Shown here piece by piece: positions 10,039-18,268 of a DNA stretch of 64,000 bases. Numbering within the stretch: the stretch's first letter is position 1; each line of letters starts with the position of its first letter. Under the pieces are notes generated by a model. That model was not told the origin of the DNA. It ran no database searches and saw only the letters and a program-made list of their open reading frames with translations. A program made the position numbers and the translations under genes. Origin of the DNA: Pseudoalteromonas lipolytica (GTDB lineage: Bacteria > Pseudomonadota > Gammaproteobacteria > Enterobacterales > Alteromonadaceae); NCBI RefSeq assembly GCF_001306915.1, contig NZ_LJTC01000005.1:310001-374000 (forward strand), given 5' to 3'.

Positions 10039-10070
10039 GGATGTTTAGACGTCTAAAAGGTTAGATGATC
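10039..10070. promoter_or_regulatory. MetJ operator (met boxes) of metBL
   Basis: AGACGTCT at 10047-10054 is a perfect copy of the 8-bp MetJ consensus. The flanking 8-mers in register (GGATGTTT upstream, AGATGATC at 10063-10070) are weaker matches, as in natural tandem met boxes. It lies about 30 bp upstream of metB in the metB/metJ gap, so repression by MetJ with S-adenosylmethionine is expected. Confidence 0.88.
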
Positions 10071-10130
10071 AAATATGAGAAGTCAAAGCATTTATCGCTT
10101 ACGCATAGAAGTTTATACATTTACACCACT

Positions 10131-10179
10131 AGATGGCTAAATAACTAGTATTTGACTATCTTTTTTAAAGAGATAGAAT
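10131..10179 (+). promoter_or_regulatory. metJ promoter with possible weak met box
   Basis: TTGACT (10152-10157) and TAGAAT (10174-10179) with a 16-bp spacer form a good sigma-70 promoter in front of metJ. AGATGGCT (10131-10138), just upstream, matches six of eight bases of the met box and could give autoregulation. The promoter is well supported; the operator is tentative. Confidence 0.6.
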
Positions 10180-10241
10180 TTCCGCATCTTGCGCTGTGAA
10201 TAAGGCGTAAATCACTGACAACCGAGGCAACGAAACAACTT

Positions 10242-10562
10242 ATGGCTAAATGGAACGGTGAATACATTCACCCATATGCAGAACACGGTAAAAAATCAGA
10301 ACAAGTAAAAAAGATTACCGTATCAATCCCACTTAACGTATTAAAAGTATTAACTGACGAGCGTACACGCCGCCAGATCAATAACCTGCGTCATGCGACG
10401 AACAGTGAGTTATTGTGTGAAGCTTTCTTACATGCTTTTACAGGTCAACCATTACCAAATGATGACGACCTACGTAAAGACAACCCTGAAAAGGTACCTG
10501 AAGAAGTTAAAAGAATTATGCAAGAAATGGGATTAGATATCCCAGTGCTTGATTCAGAATAA
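10242..10562 (+). CDS. metJ: Methionine regulon repressor MetJ
   Basis: A ribbon-helix-helix dimer that binds met boxes with S-adenosylmethionine as corepressor. The beta-strand that contacts DNA ([13 protein letters not shown], about residues 22-34) and the helix-turn region ([30 protein letters not shown]) are near-identical in pattern to E. coli MetJ; the length of 106 aa is typical. It is divergent from metBL. Confidence 0.98.
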   Translation: MAKWNGEYIHPYAEHGKKSEQVKKITVSIPLNVLKVLTDERTRRQINNLRHATNSELLCEAFLHAFTGQPLPNDDDLRKDNPEKVPEEVKRIMQEMGLDIPVLDSE

Positions 10563-10602
10563 GTATTTCGGCCATCGGATCACCGCCGATAATCGCAGAT
10601 AT

Positions 10603-10632
10603 AAAAAAACTCAGCCTAGGCTGAGTTTTTTT
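10603..10632. terminator. Bidirectional terminator (metJ / maeB)
   Basis: An AAAAAACTCAGCC/GGCTGAGTTTTTT inverted repeat with a 2-4 nt loop between convergent metJ and the malic enzyme gene. Confidence 0.9.
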
Positions 10633-10662
10633 ATTGAGCGTTATACCTAAGGCTAATTAAGT

Positions 10663-11904
10663 TTAACGCATGTAATCTTCTGGCATATCGATTTGCGCCA
10701 CACCCGACTCTACTGCCGCTTCAGCAACAGCACGTGCAATACGTGGTAATAAACGCGGATCCATAGGCTTAGGAATGATGTACTCGGCACCAAACTCAAG
10801 TGACTCAACGCCAGCCGCTTTTAATACTTCACTTGGTACAGGCTCTTTCGCGATGCCACGAATAGCATGAACTGCAGCAATTTTCATTTCATCATTAATT
10901 GCCGTTGCACGAACATCTAACGCGCCACGGAAAATGAATGGGAAACAAAGCACGTTATTTACTTGGTTAGGGAAATCTGAACGACCCGTTGCCATAATTA
11001 AATCGTTACGCGCGCTGTGTGCAACTTCTGGAGCAATCTCAGGATCTGGGTTTGAACATGCAAACACAACTGGCTTGTCTGCCATCAGCTTAAGATCGTC
11101 TGCAGTTAACAGGTTAGGACCTGATACACCAACGAATACATCAGCATCAGCAATAACATCTTGTAATGTACGCTTATCGGTATTGTTAGCAAATAATTGC
11201 TTATACTCGTTTAAGTCATCACGACGAGTATGGATCACACCTTTACGGTCAAGCATATAAATGTGTTCACGCAGTGCGCCACACTTAATTAAAAGCTCCA
11301 TACAAGCAACAGCAGCAGCACCAGCACCTAAACATACGATGATAGCATCTTCGATATCTTTGCCTTGCACTTCAAGGGCGTTAAGCATACCAGCAGCTGT
11401 AACAATAGCGGTACCATGTTGGTCATCGTGGAAAACGGGAATATCACAGCGCTCGATAAGCGCTTTTTCGATTTCAAAACATTCTGGTGCTTTAATATCT
11501 TCTAGGTTGATACCACCAAACGTATCAGCGATGTTAGCAACCGTATTAATGAAATCTTCTGTTGTGCGGTGTTTAACTTCAATATCAATTGAGTCAAGGC
11601 CAGCAAAACGTTTGAATAGTAAGGCTTTACCTTCCATTACAGGTTTTGATGCAAGCGGACCTAAGTTACCTAAACCTAAAATTGCGGTACCGTTTGAAAT
11701 AACTGCAACCATATTGCCTTTGCCTGTGTATTTATAGGCGTTTGCTGGATCAGCAGCAATTTCACGGACTGGTTCAGCCACACCTGGGCTATAAGCTAAA
11801 GCGAGATCGTTAACCGTTTCGGCTGGCTTGGTTAGTTCAACACTAATTTTACCTGGAACGGGGTGAGCGTGGTAATGTAATGCTTGTTCACGAAAATCTG
11901 ACAT
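10663..11904 (-). CDS. maeB: NAD(P)-dependent malic enzyme (short form)
   Basis: A cytoplasmic enzyme that decarboxylates malate to pyruvate with reduction of NAD(P)+. It has the malic N-domain (LALAYSPGVAEPV, GNLGPLASKPVMEGKA) with metal-ligand region IEDIKAPECFEIE and FHDDQHGTAIV, and a Rossmann domain (IVCLGAGAAAVACMELL). At 413 aa it lacks the phosphotransacetylase-like C-terminal half of E. coli MaeB, a common variant. It is monocistronic by spacing. Cofactor preference cannot be read from the sequence. Confidence 0.92.
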   Translation of the reverse strand: MSDFREQALHYHAHPVPGKISVELTKPAETVNDLALAYSPGVAEPVREIAADPANAYKYTGKGNMVAVISNGTAILGLGNLGPLASKPVMEGKALLFKRFAGLDSIDIEVKHRTTEDFINTVANIADTFGGINLEDIKAPECFEIEKALIERCDIPVFHDDQHGTAIVTAAGMLNALEVQGKDIEDAIIVCLGAGAAAVACMELLIKCGALREHIYMLDRKGVIHTRRDDLNEYKQLFANNTDKRTLQDVIADADVFVGVSGPNLLTADDLKLMADKPVVFACSNPDPEIAPEVAHSARNDLIMATGRSDFPNQVNNVLCFPFIFRGALDVRATAINDEMKIAAVHAIRGIAKEPVPSEVLKAAGVESLEFGAEYIIPKPMDPRLLPRIARAVAEAAVESGVAQIDMPEDYMR

Positions 11905-12235
11905 AACGCGATAGTATCCTGCAAAAAGTTAAAAAGTGAGAGAGCTTGCATCAGTACGATACCTGTAATGTATAAAAATTCCAAGTATTATCAGGTCTAT
12001 CCTGTTATATGCTATATCGCTTAATTTTAAAGGATTTCCCAACAATTTCTGTGCATAGTTGCGATTAACCAGACATAAAAATTCATCTATTTATGACCTT
12101 TTAAGCACGTGTTGTTGTATTTTATACGCACGTACACTGCAATTAGCCGAAATTAGCCCAAAACAGCCATTTCAACGAAGTTCACAGCATTTGCTAACAA
12201 AGTTATTTAAATTTATTATTTCTAATAACTTTTAG
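11905..12235. other. Intergenic stretch upstream of the malic enzyme gene
   Basis: About 330 AT-rich bases with no credible coding frame. The part next to 11905 must contain the malic enzyme promoter, but I see no distinct operator or RNA. It leads into the palindromic repeat at 12236. Confidence 0.5.
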
Positions 12236-12399
12236 ATACCAATACGCTTAATTAAGTAGTCTATTTTGAGACAATGAAACCTTGTTGATAGCAAGGCAAA
12301 AATTTCGTTATTTAGTTGTGTTCTAAATCAGAAATTTTTAACGCAGGTAGCGACAGGTTTAATCCCTCAAAATGATTAAGTATTATTGCGGATTGGTAT
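12236..12399. repeat. MITE-like palindromic repeat, 164 bp
   Basis: The ends are imperfect inverted repeats (ATACCAATACGC on the left; ATACCAATCCGC read from the right), and the similarity continues inward (TTAATTAAGTA / ACTTAATCA, TTTTGAG / TTTTGAG). Internal stems are CCTTG...CAAGG (12280-12296) and AAATTTC...GAAATTT around 12300-12340. The whole unit can fold as a cruciform. It has no ORF. This matches my recollection of a dispersed repeat in Pseudoalteromonas genomes, but only one copy is in this window and no clear target duplication is visible. Confidence 0.7.
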
Positions 12400-12559
12400 A
12401 CTCATTTATACAAAAAAGAATATAGCCAAGGGGTGGCAATTTGTCTGCAAAAATAGCGACATAATGGGCATAACAGCCAGAAATAGTTATGCAAGATACA
12501 TAAGTGAAGGTGATAAGTAAGTGGCAGCGTTAAAAATGAGTTTTGTGAATTTTAGGCAT

Positions 12560-12588
12560 AAAAAAAGCACCCTAAGGTGCTTTTTTTA
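12560..12588 (-). terminator. rpmE terminator
   Basis: An AAAAAAGCACC/GGTGCTTTTTT stem with a short CTAA loop just downstream of rpmE on the minus strand. The 160 bases between this and the repeat hold nothing I can name. Confidence 0.88.
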
Positions 12589-12603
12589 ACTAAACAGCAG
12601 AGA

Positions 12604-12819
12604 TTACTTCTTGCTGCTAAGTGCACCGAAGCGCTTGTTGAAACGATCAACACGGCCGCCAGTGTCTAAAATCTTTTGCTTACCAGTGTAAAACGGGTGA
12701 CACTCAGAACATACGTCTAAGTGGATGTCTTTACAAAGAGTTGAGCTTGTTTCGAATTTGTTACCACATGAACAAGTTGCAGTGATAGCTTCGTACTTAG
12801 GGTGAATACCTTCTTTCAT
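12604..12819 (-). CDS. rpmE: Ribosomal protein L31 (zinc-binding form)
   Basis: A 71-aa large-subunit protein of the bridge region between subunits. The zinc ligands are intact: CSC at residues 16-18 and CSEC at 37-40, defining the Cys-plus L31 form rather than the zinc-free paralogue used in zinc starvation. The family signature [25 protein letters not shown] is present. It is divergent from priA, the same pairing as in E. coli. Confidence 0.97.
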   Translation of the reverse strand: MKEGIHPKYEAITATCSCGNKFETSSTLCKDIHLDVCSECHPFYTGKQKILDTGGRVDRFNKRFGALSSKK

Positions 12820-13052
12820 AGGGAACCTCTAGTTAAGGCCGTATCGCTCTCCAAACCCGAAGTCTGGCACCATACGCAGTTAATACAATTAATAGGCCGC
12901 GTATTTTATAGCTCAAGAAGCCTTACGACAAGCTTTAAATACATCTTTCGCTAAAAAAATAACCAAGTGGTCTGTTGTTCAGTATTTGTTGGTAGGTTTT
13001 TAACTGCAATTTTAGTACATTATCTTTCTATCTTTGTTTCAGTTGAGTTGTT

Positions 13053-15233
13053 ATGCACTTTGTAGAAGTTGCCATAAAAGTCCCTTTACAGCGTACCTTC
13101 GATTATAAAGTTGAACAGCTGCTGCATAGCCCTGAGTTAAAGCCAGGTATGCGGGTTCGCGTGCCATTTGGTAGTCAAAAAAAGGTTGCCGTGGTACTGG
13201 CTCTTAAAACATCAACCGATGTTCCCGCTGACAAAATCAAGCCGATTATTGATGTTATAGACGACACGCCAGTGTTATCTGAGCAACATTTAGCATTACT
13301 AAAATTCACAGCACGCTACTACTGTTACCCATTGGGCGAGACCATTCATACGGCACTTCCGGCTGCATTAAGGCAAGGCGAATGCCCAGATAAAACCAGT
13401 ATTAATATGGTTGAGCTGACCGATAAAGGTGCAAAACTGCCGTCATTAAAAGCAAAAACTCAGTTAAGTTTATTAAAACAGCTAGCCGAGTCGGGCAAGT
13501 CATCGGTCACAGAATTAAAAGCGCTCGGATTTACAAAAAAAACCATCGACAGTCTGCTTGATAAAGAACTGATCACCCAGTTTATTGAGCATGATAACCA
13601 ATGGCAGCAACGCGCGCCGACTGTCGGTAGCAAGCCGGTGCTTAATAAAGAGCAAGCTGTTGCCTGCACCAGCATTAACCAAGCTCGTGGCTTTACCAGC
13701 TTTTTGCTTGAAGGGGTTACCGGAAGTGGTAAAACCGAAGTGTATTTGCAATGCCTAGAAGAAGTACTGAAAAAAGGTCAGCAAGCCTTAGTATTAGTGC
13801 CTGAAATTGGCTTAACACCACAAACAGTCAACCGTTTTCGTCGTCGCTTTCCTGATACACCAATTATGCTATGGCACTCAGCCCTAACAGATAACGAACG
13901 CTTACAGACCTGGCGTTTTTGTGAAAAAGGCAGCTGCGCTATAGTGATCGGCACACGTTCGAGTATTTTCTTACCTTTTTTATCACTTGGCATGATCATA
14001 GTTGATGAAGAGCACGACAGTTCGTTTAAGCAACAAGATACATTGCGCTACCATGCTAGAGACCTAGCCGCTTATAGAGCATACCAACATAATATTCCGC
14101 TCGTTCTAGGCAGTGCCACACCAGCACTTGAGACCTTACATAAAGCAATTAATAACAAATATCAGCTGTTGAGCCTTACTGAGCGCGCTCAAACCAGCAC
14201 CGATAACCAGTTTCAATTAATGGACATGAAAGGCCAGCCTGAGCAAGCAGGGATTGCCCATGCCAGCCTTGCCTATATGCGCCAGCATTTAGAACGTGGT
14301 AAGCAAGTGATGGTATTTTTAAACCGTCGTGGTTTTTCGCCTACCCTCATATGCCATGAGTGCGGATGGCTAAGTGAGTGCTCACGTTGTAGCACCAGTG
14401 CAACCTTTCATAAGGCCATTAGCCAGATGATTTGTCACCACTGTGGTGAGCAACATCAGGTGCCTCATCAATGCCCTGATTGCGGCAGCACGCAGATTTT
14501 TCCAAATGGCAAAGGCACTGAACAAATCGAAGAGTTTTTAACACAAACCTTCCCTGATATTCCAATTAGTCGTATTGACCGAGATTCAACTCGTCGTAAA
14601 GGCAGCTTAGAAAAAGCCCTTGATGATATTAACCAAGGCGGTTCGCGCATCTTAGTTGGCACGCAAATGTTGGCAAAAGGCCACCACTTTGCCGATGTTA
14701 GCCTTGTTTTAATCCTAGATGTCGACAGTGGATTATATTCGTGTGACTTTCGCGCCACTGAACATTTAGCGCAACTTGTTACGCAAGTGGCAGGCCGTGC
14801 AGGTCGCAGTGGTGAACCTGGGCAAGTATTATTACAAACTCACTTTCCTGAGCACCCGCTACTGCAAGACTTAGTTAATAATGGTTACCAAGATTTTGCC
14901 CGTTACGCACTGACAGAACGAGTAGACGCGCAACTTCCACCAATCACAAATATGGCTATGGTGCGTGCCGAAGGACATAACATAAATCAAGTGATGGATT
15001 TTTTAACTGATTTGGTTCCTGTCCAGAACGTATCTGGTATACAATTGCTCGGTCCGATACCCGCACCACTAGAACGTGTGGCAGGTAAATATCGCTTTCA
15101 GTTACATATTCAGGCGCAGGAACGCTCCCACTTACACCAATATTTAGCGCAAATGGTCGACTATATAAGTACCAGTAAATTAGCGCAAAAGGTGCGTTGG
15201 AGCTTAGATGTTGATCCTATAGATATGATTTAA
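13053..15233 (+). CDS. priA: Primosomal protein N' (replication restart helicase PriA)
   Basis: A 3'-to-5' SF2 helicase that recognises stalled forks and starts replisome reloading. It has the N-terminal 3'BD domain (EVAIKVPLQRTFDYKV), a winged-helix part, Walker A GVTGSGKTEVY (about residue 223), DEAH-type motif DEEH (about 317), motif GSATPALE, a zinc-binding insert with CHECGWLSECSRCS and CHHCGEQHQVPHQCPDCGS (eight Cys), and motif VAGRAGRSGEPG. At 726 aa the length is normal. It is 16 nt upstream of the SPOR gene, a likely operon. Confidence 0.97.
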   Translation: MHFVEVAIKVPLQRTFDYKVEQLLHSPELKPGMRVRVPFGSQKKVAVVLALKTSTDVPADKIKPIIDVIDDTPVLSEQHLALLKFTARYYCYPLGETIHTALPAALRQGECPDKTSINMVELTDKGAKLPSLKAKTQLSLLKQLAESGKSSVTELKALGFTKKTIDSLLDKELITQFIEHDNQWQQRAPTVGSKPVLNKEQAVACTSINQARGFTSFLLEGVTGSGKTEVYLQCLEEVLKKGQQALVLVPEIGLTPQTVNRFRRRFPDTPIMLWHSALTDNERLQTWRFCEKGSCAIVIGTRSSIFLPFLSLGMIIVDEEHDSSFKQQDTLRYHARDLAAYRAYQHNIPLVLGSATPALETLHKAINNKYQLLSLTERAQTSTDNQFQLMDMKGQPEQAGIAHASLAYMRQHLERGKQVMVFLNRRGFSPTLICHECGWLSECSRCSTSATFHKAISQMICHHCGEQHQVPHQCPDCGSTQIFPNGKGTEQIEEFLTQTFPDIPISRIDRDSTRRKGSLEKALDDINQGGSRILVGTQMLAKGHHFADVSLVLILDVDSGLYSCDFRATEHLAQLVTQVAGRAGRSGEPGQVLLQTHFPEHPLLQDLVNNGYQDFARYALTERVDAQLPPITNMAMVRAEGHNINQVMDFLTDLVPVQNVSGIQLLGPIPAPLERVAGKYRFQLHIQAQERSHLHQYLAQMVDYISTSKLAQKVRWSLDVDPIDMI

Positions 15234-15249
15234 AGGCCAATTAAGAGTC

Positions 15250-15777
15250 ATGGCACAGCACGATTACATAAATAAAAAACCAGCAAATCGAAATAATAAA
15301 AAACAAGCCCCGGCGAAAAAGCCTTTCCCTATTATTCTTGTTTTAATTGCGCTTATCTTAGTAGGCGGGTTTGGTTACGGCCTATGGTATATCAAACATA
15401 ATGCTGATCCTGAGTTAGTAGAGCAGCAAGCAAACCCTACTAAAAAAGAAGAAGTAGTTATTCCACCACCTAAGACACCTGAATTTATCAAAGAGATTAA
15501 AGAGCACGAAGTTCAGGTTGAAGTAAAAGAGATTGAACAAAAAGGCCCATATGTAATGCAATGCGGCTCTTTTAGAACATTAGAGCAAGCACAAACATTA
15601 AAAGCTAAAATTGCTTTTGCCGGCTTAGTGGCCGAAGTGAAGAAAACACAAGGCAGCAATGGTATTTGGTATAAAGTGCGCTTAGGCCCATACGAAACCA
15701 AACGTTTAGCCGAAAGTGACAAGAATAAACTTAAACGCATCAAAATAATGGGCTGCGGAATTTGGCTTTGGACTTGA
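15250..15777 (+). CDS. ftsN: SPOR-domain cell-division protein, FtsN-like
   Basis: A bitopic membrane protein: a short basic cytoplasmic tail, one membrane helix (about 26-47, PFPIILVLIALILVGGFGYG), a charged/proline linker and a C-terminal SPOR domain (about 97-172; YVMQCGSFRTLEQAQTLKAKI, YKVRLGPYETKRLAESDKNKL) that binds denuded glycan at the septum. At 175 aa it is shorter than E. coli FtsN, but the position between priA and hslV is the one ftsN occupies in many gammaproteobacteria. The stop codon overlaps the presumed hslV heat-shock promoter. Confidence 0.85.
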   Translation: MAQHDYINKKPANRNNKKQAPAKKPFPIILVLIALILVGGFGYGLWYIKHNADPELVEQQANPTKKEEVVIPPPKTPEFIKEIKEHEVQVEVKEIEQKGPYVMQCGSFRTLEQAQTLKAKIAFAGLVAEVKKTQGSNGIWYKVRLGPYETKRLAESDKNKLKRIKIMGCGIWLWT

Positions 15778-15798
15778 TTTTAGTTCATTCACCCATAT
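15773..15798 (+). promoter_or_regulatory. Sigma-32 (heat-shock) type promoter of hslVU
   Basis: CTTGATT (15773-15779) and CCCATAT (15792-15798) with a 12-nt spacer closely fit the RpoH pattern CTTGAAA...CCCATNT. The -35 element overlaps the stop codon of the preceding gene. hslVU is a classical RpoH target in E. coli. Confidence 0.72.
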
Positions 15799-15803
15799 AA
15801 ACA

Positions 15804-15850
15804 CCTCATCAATCGCTTTTAACGAGCGGCCTTGCCGCTCGATGATGAGG
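15804..15850 (+). ncRNA. hslVU leader stem-loop (structured 5' UTR)
   Basis: Nested inverted repeats: outer CCTCATCA/TGATGAGG (15804-15811 with 15843-15850) and inner perfect 8-bp CGAGCGGC/GCCGCTCG with a 3-nt CTT loop (15823-15841). The structure ends about 7 nt before the hslV ATG and includes the GAGG ribosome-binding site. I recall a stabilising 5'-UTR stem-loop described for E. coli hslVU; whether this one does the same is inference. It is too close to the start to be a terminator. Confidence 0.65.
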
Positions 15851-15857
15851 AATAATC

Positions 15858-16376
15858 ATGACCACTATTGTAAGTGTACGCCGCGACGACAAGGTCGTTA
15901 TTGGTGGCGACGGCCAAGTTTCACTTGGTAACACCGTAATGAAGGGCAACGCCCGCAAAGTTCGACGTCTTTATAATGGCAAAGTAATCGCTGGTTTCGC
16001 TGGCGGTACTGCTGATGCCTTCACGCTTTTCGAACGATTTGAAAGCAAATTAGAAATGCACCAAGGCAACTTAACCAAGGCTGCCGTTGAAATGGCCAAA
16101 GATTGGCGTAGTGATCGTGCACTTAGAAAGCTCGAAGCACTATTAGCAGTCGCAGACGAAACTGCTTCATTAATTATCACAGGTAACGGTGATGTTGTGC
16201 AGCCAGAAAACGACCTAATTGCGATTGGCAGTGGTGGTAACTTCGCACAATCAGCAGCCACAGCGCTACTAGAAAACACCGACCTAAGTGCACGTGACAT
16301 TGTGGAGAAGAGCCTAACGATTGCAGGCAACATCTGCGTATTCACGAATAATTTCCAAACTATTGAAGAATTGTAA
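15858..16376 (+). CDS. hslV: ATP-dependent protease proteolytic subunit HslV (ClpQ)
   Basis: A threonine protease that forms the double hexamer core of HslUV and degrades misfolded and regulatory proteins in the cytoplasm. The mature N-terminus TTIVSVRR (after Met removal) provides the catalytic Thr; [14 protein letters not shown] and [16 protein letters not shown] are family signatures. At 172 aa the length is normal. GAGG lies upstream. It is cotranscribed with hslU (11-nt gap). Confidence 0.98.
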   Translation: MTTIVSVRRDDKVVIGGDGQVSLGNTVMKGNARKVRRLYNGKVIAGFAGGTADAFTLFERFESKLEMHQGNLTKAAVEMAKDWRSDRALRKLEALLAVADETASLIITGNGDVVQPENDLIAIGSGGNFAQSAATALLENTDLSARDIVEKSLTIAGNICVFTNNFQTIEEL

Positions 16377-16387
16377 TAGGAACTGCC

Positions 16388-17716
16388 ATGTCTGAGATGA
16401 CGCCAAGAGAAATCGTTCACGAGCTTGATCAACATATTATTGGCCAAGCTAAAGCTAAAAAAGCAGTTTCAATCGCGCTACGTAACCGCTGGCGCCGTAT
16501 GCAACTGAGCGATGATTTACGCGCAGAAGTAACGCCTAAAAACATTTTAATGATTGGCCCTACTGGTGTGGGTAAAACTGAAATTGCTCGCCGCCTAGCT
16601 AAACTTGCTAATGCGCCTTTTATTAAAGTTGAAGCAACAAAGTTCACCGAAGTGGGCTATGTTGGTAAAGAAGTTGAAACGATCATCCGCGATTTAGTTG
16701 ATATCTCAATTAAAATGACGCGTGAACAGCAAACCAAAAAATTCAAACATCGCGCTGAAGAAGCGGCAGAAGAGCGTATTTTAGATGCTCTTTTACCACC
16801 AGCACGCGATACCTTTGGTGAGTCAAAAACAGAAGAGAACTCTTCTACTCGTCAATCTTTCCGTAAAAAATTACGTGAAGGTCAGTTAGACGATAAAGAA
16901 ATTGATATCGATGTTGCACAAGCTCAACCTAATGTTGAGATCATGGCTCCTCCTGGTATGGAAGAAATGACCAACCAGCTTCAGAGCATGTTCCAAAACA
17001 TGGGTGGCGATAAGCGCAGCAAGCGTAAGCTAAAAATCAAAGAAGCATTTAAGCTATTAGTTGAAGAAGAAGCAGCAAAGCTTGTTAACCCTGAAGAGTT
17101 AAAAGAGCAAGCTATCTTCGCAGTAGAGCAAAACGGTATCGTGTTTATCGATGAGATCGATAAAATCTGTAAACGTGGTGAAGCATCTGGCCCAGATGTT
17201 AGCCGTGAAGGTGTACAACGCGACTTACTACCATTGATCGAAGGTTCAACAGTAAGCACTAAGCACGGTATGGTTAAAACTGACCACATGTTGTTTATCG
17301 CATCTGGTGCATTCCAAATGGCTAAACCATCAGACATGATCCCAGAGCTACAAGGTCGTTTACCAATTCGCGTTGAGCTTGAAGCACTAAGTGCTGATGA
17401 CTTTAAACGTATCTTAACTGAGCCTCATGCTTCATTAACTGAGCAACAACGTGAGCTGTTAAAAACAGAGCAAGTTGACGTTGAGTTTACTGATGATGCC
17501 ATTGAACGTATCGCGAAAGCGGCTTGGCAAGTAAATGAGAAAACCGAAAACATCGGTGCCCGTCGCTTGCACACAGTGATGGAAAAACTAATGGAAGAAA
17601 TTTCATTTGATGCTTCAGAAAAAGCAGGTTCAACACTAACAATTGATGCTAATTACGTTGAGCAGCATTTAGGTGCACTTGTTGAAGATGAAGACTTAAG
17701 TCGCTTCATTCTTTAA
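16388..17716 (+). CDS. hslU: ATP-dependent protease ATPase subunit HslU (ClpY)
   Basis: An AAA+ unfoldase that feeds substrates to HslV. It has Walker [10 protein letters not shown] (about residues 57-65), the pore motif GYVGKEVE, the variable I-domain (about 110-240, rich in charged residues), Walker [11 protein letters not shown] (about 250), and sensor 2 region [18 protein letters not shown]. The C-terminal residues SRFIL match the tail that inserts into HslV. It is followed by a terminator. Confidence 0.98.
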   Translation: MSEMTPREIVHELDQHIIGQAKAKKAVSIALRNRWRRMQLSDDLRAEVTPKNILMIGPTGVGKTEIARRLAKLANAPFIKVEATKFTEVGYVGKEVETIIRDLVDISIKMTREQQTKKFKHRAEEAAEERILDALLPPARDTFGESKTEENSSTRQSFRKKLREGQLDDKEIDIDVAQAQPNVEIMAPPGMEEMTNQLQSMFQNMGGDKRSKRKLKIKEAFKLLVEEEAAKLVNPEELKEQAIFAVEQNGIVFIDEIDKICKRGEASGPDVSREGVQRDLLPLIEGSTVSTKHGMVKTDHMLFIASGAFQMAKPSDMIPELQGRLPIRVELEALSADDFKRILTEPHASLTEQQRELLKTEQVDVEFTDDAIERIAKAAWQVNEKTENIGARRLHTVMEKLMEEISFDASEKAGSTLTIDANYVEQHLGALVEDEDLSRFIL

Positions 17717-17738
17717 TCAACAAATTAGCGTTATAATT

Positions 17739-17764
17739 AAAAGCCTCCAGTTGGAGGCTTTTTA
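17739..17764 (+). terminator. hslVU terminator
   Basis: AAAGCCTCC / GGAGGCTTT stem with AGTT loop and a T-run, 22 nt after hslU. Confidence 0.88.
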
Positions 17765-17792
17765 GTTTATAAATCGTAGATTCGAGGCTGAC

Positions 17793-18167
17793 ATGAAAGA
17801 AGTCACTAAAGTGCATTATCACAGCGTTAGCAAAGTATTAGATGTTCATTTTGATGATCATACTATTGCTCAATTTAGTGCTGAATTTTTGCGTGTTCAC
17901 TCACCTTCTGCTGAAGTACAAGGTCATGGCAATGAACCAATGAAACTCGTACTTGGTAAGCAACAAGTAGGAATTAACAAGATTGAGCCGGTTGGTCATT
18001 ATGCGATTCGACTGGTGTTTAGCGATAATCATAATAGCGGTTTATTCAGCTGGCACTATTTAAGTGAGCTGCAAGCTAACCATGATGAGCTTTGGCAGAA
18101 ATACCAAACGAGAGTCTCTGAGCACGAAGCAAGTAAAGACAGCGTGCCTATCAAGTTTGTGCCTTAA
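17793..18167 (+). CDS. DUF971 domain protein (gamma-butyrobetaine hydroxylase-like N-terminal domain)
   Basis: A 124-aa protein made of a single DUF971 domain (LDVHFDDHTIAQFSAEFLRVHSPSAEV; GHYAIRLVFSDNHNSGLFSWHYL). This fold is the N-terminal piece of gamma-butyrobetaine hydroxylases and also occurs alone and in Fe-S carrier contexts; stand-alone copies next to hslU are common in gammaproteobacteria, with no firm function known to me. It may have its own promoter after the hslU terminator. Confidence 0.85.
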   Translation: MKEVTKVHYHSVSKVLDVHFDDHTIAQFSAEFLRVHSPSAEVQGHGNEPMKLVLGKQQVGINKIEPVGHYAIRLVFSDNHNSGLFSWHYLSELQANHDELWQKYQTRVSEHEASKDSVPIKFVP

Positions 18168-18205
18168 TACCTATCAAAATGCCTCGATAAAGCACACCTA
18201 AAAAC

Positions 18206-18242
18206 AAAAAAGCGCGATGACGACACCGTCACCGCGCCTTTG
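18206..18242. terminator. Bidirectional terminator (DUF971 gene / chemoreceptor)
   Basis: GCGCG-A-TGACG / CGTCA-C-CGCGC stem with one internal mismatch, preceded by A6 and followed by T-rich sequence, between convergent genes. Confidence 0.75.
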
Positions 18243-18268
18243 TCTATATATAAAGTATCAAGTAATTA

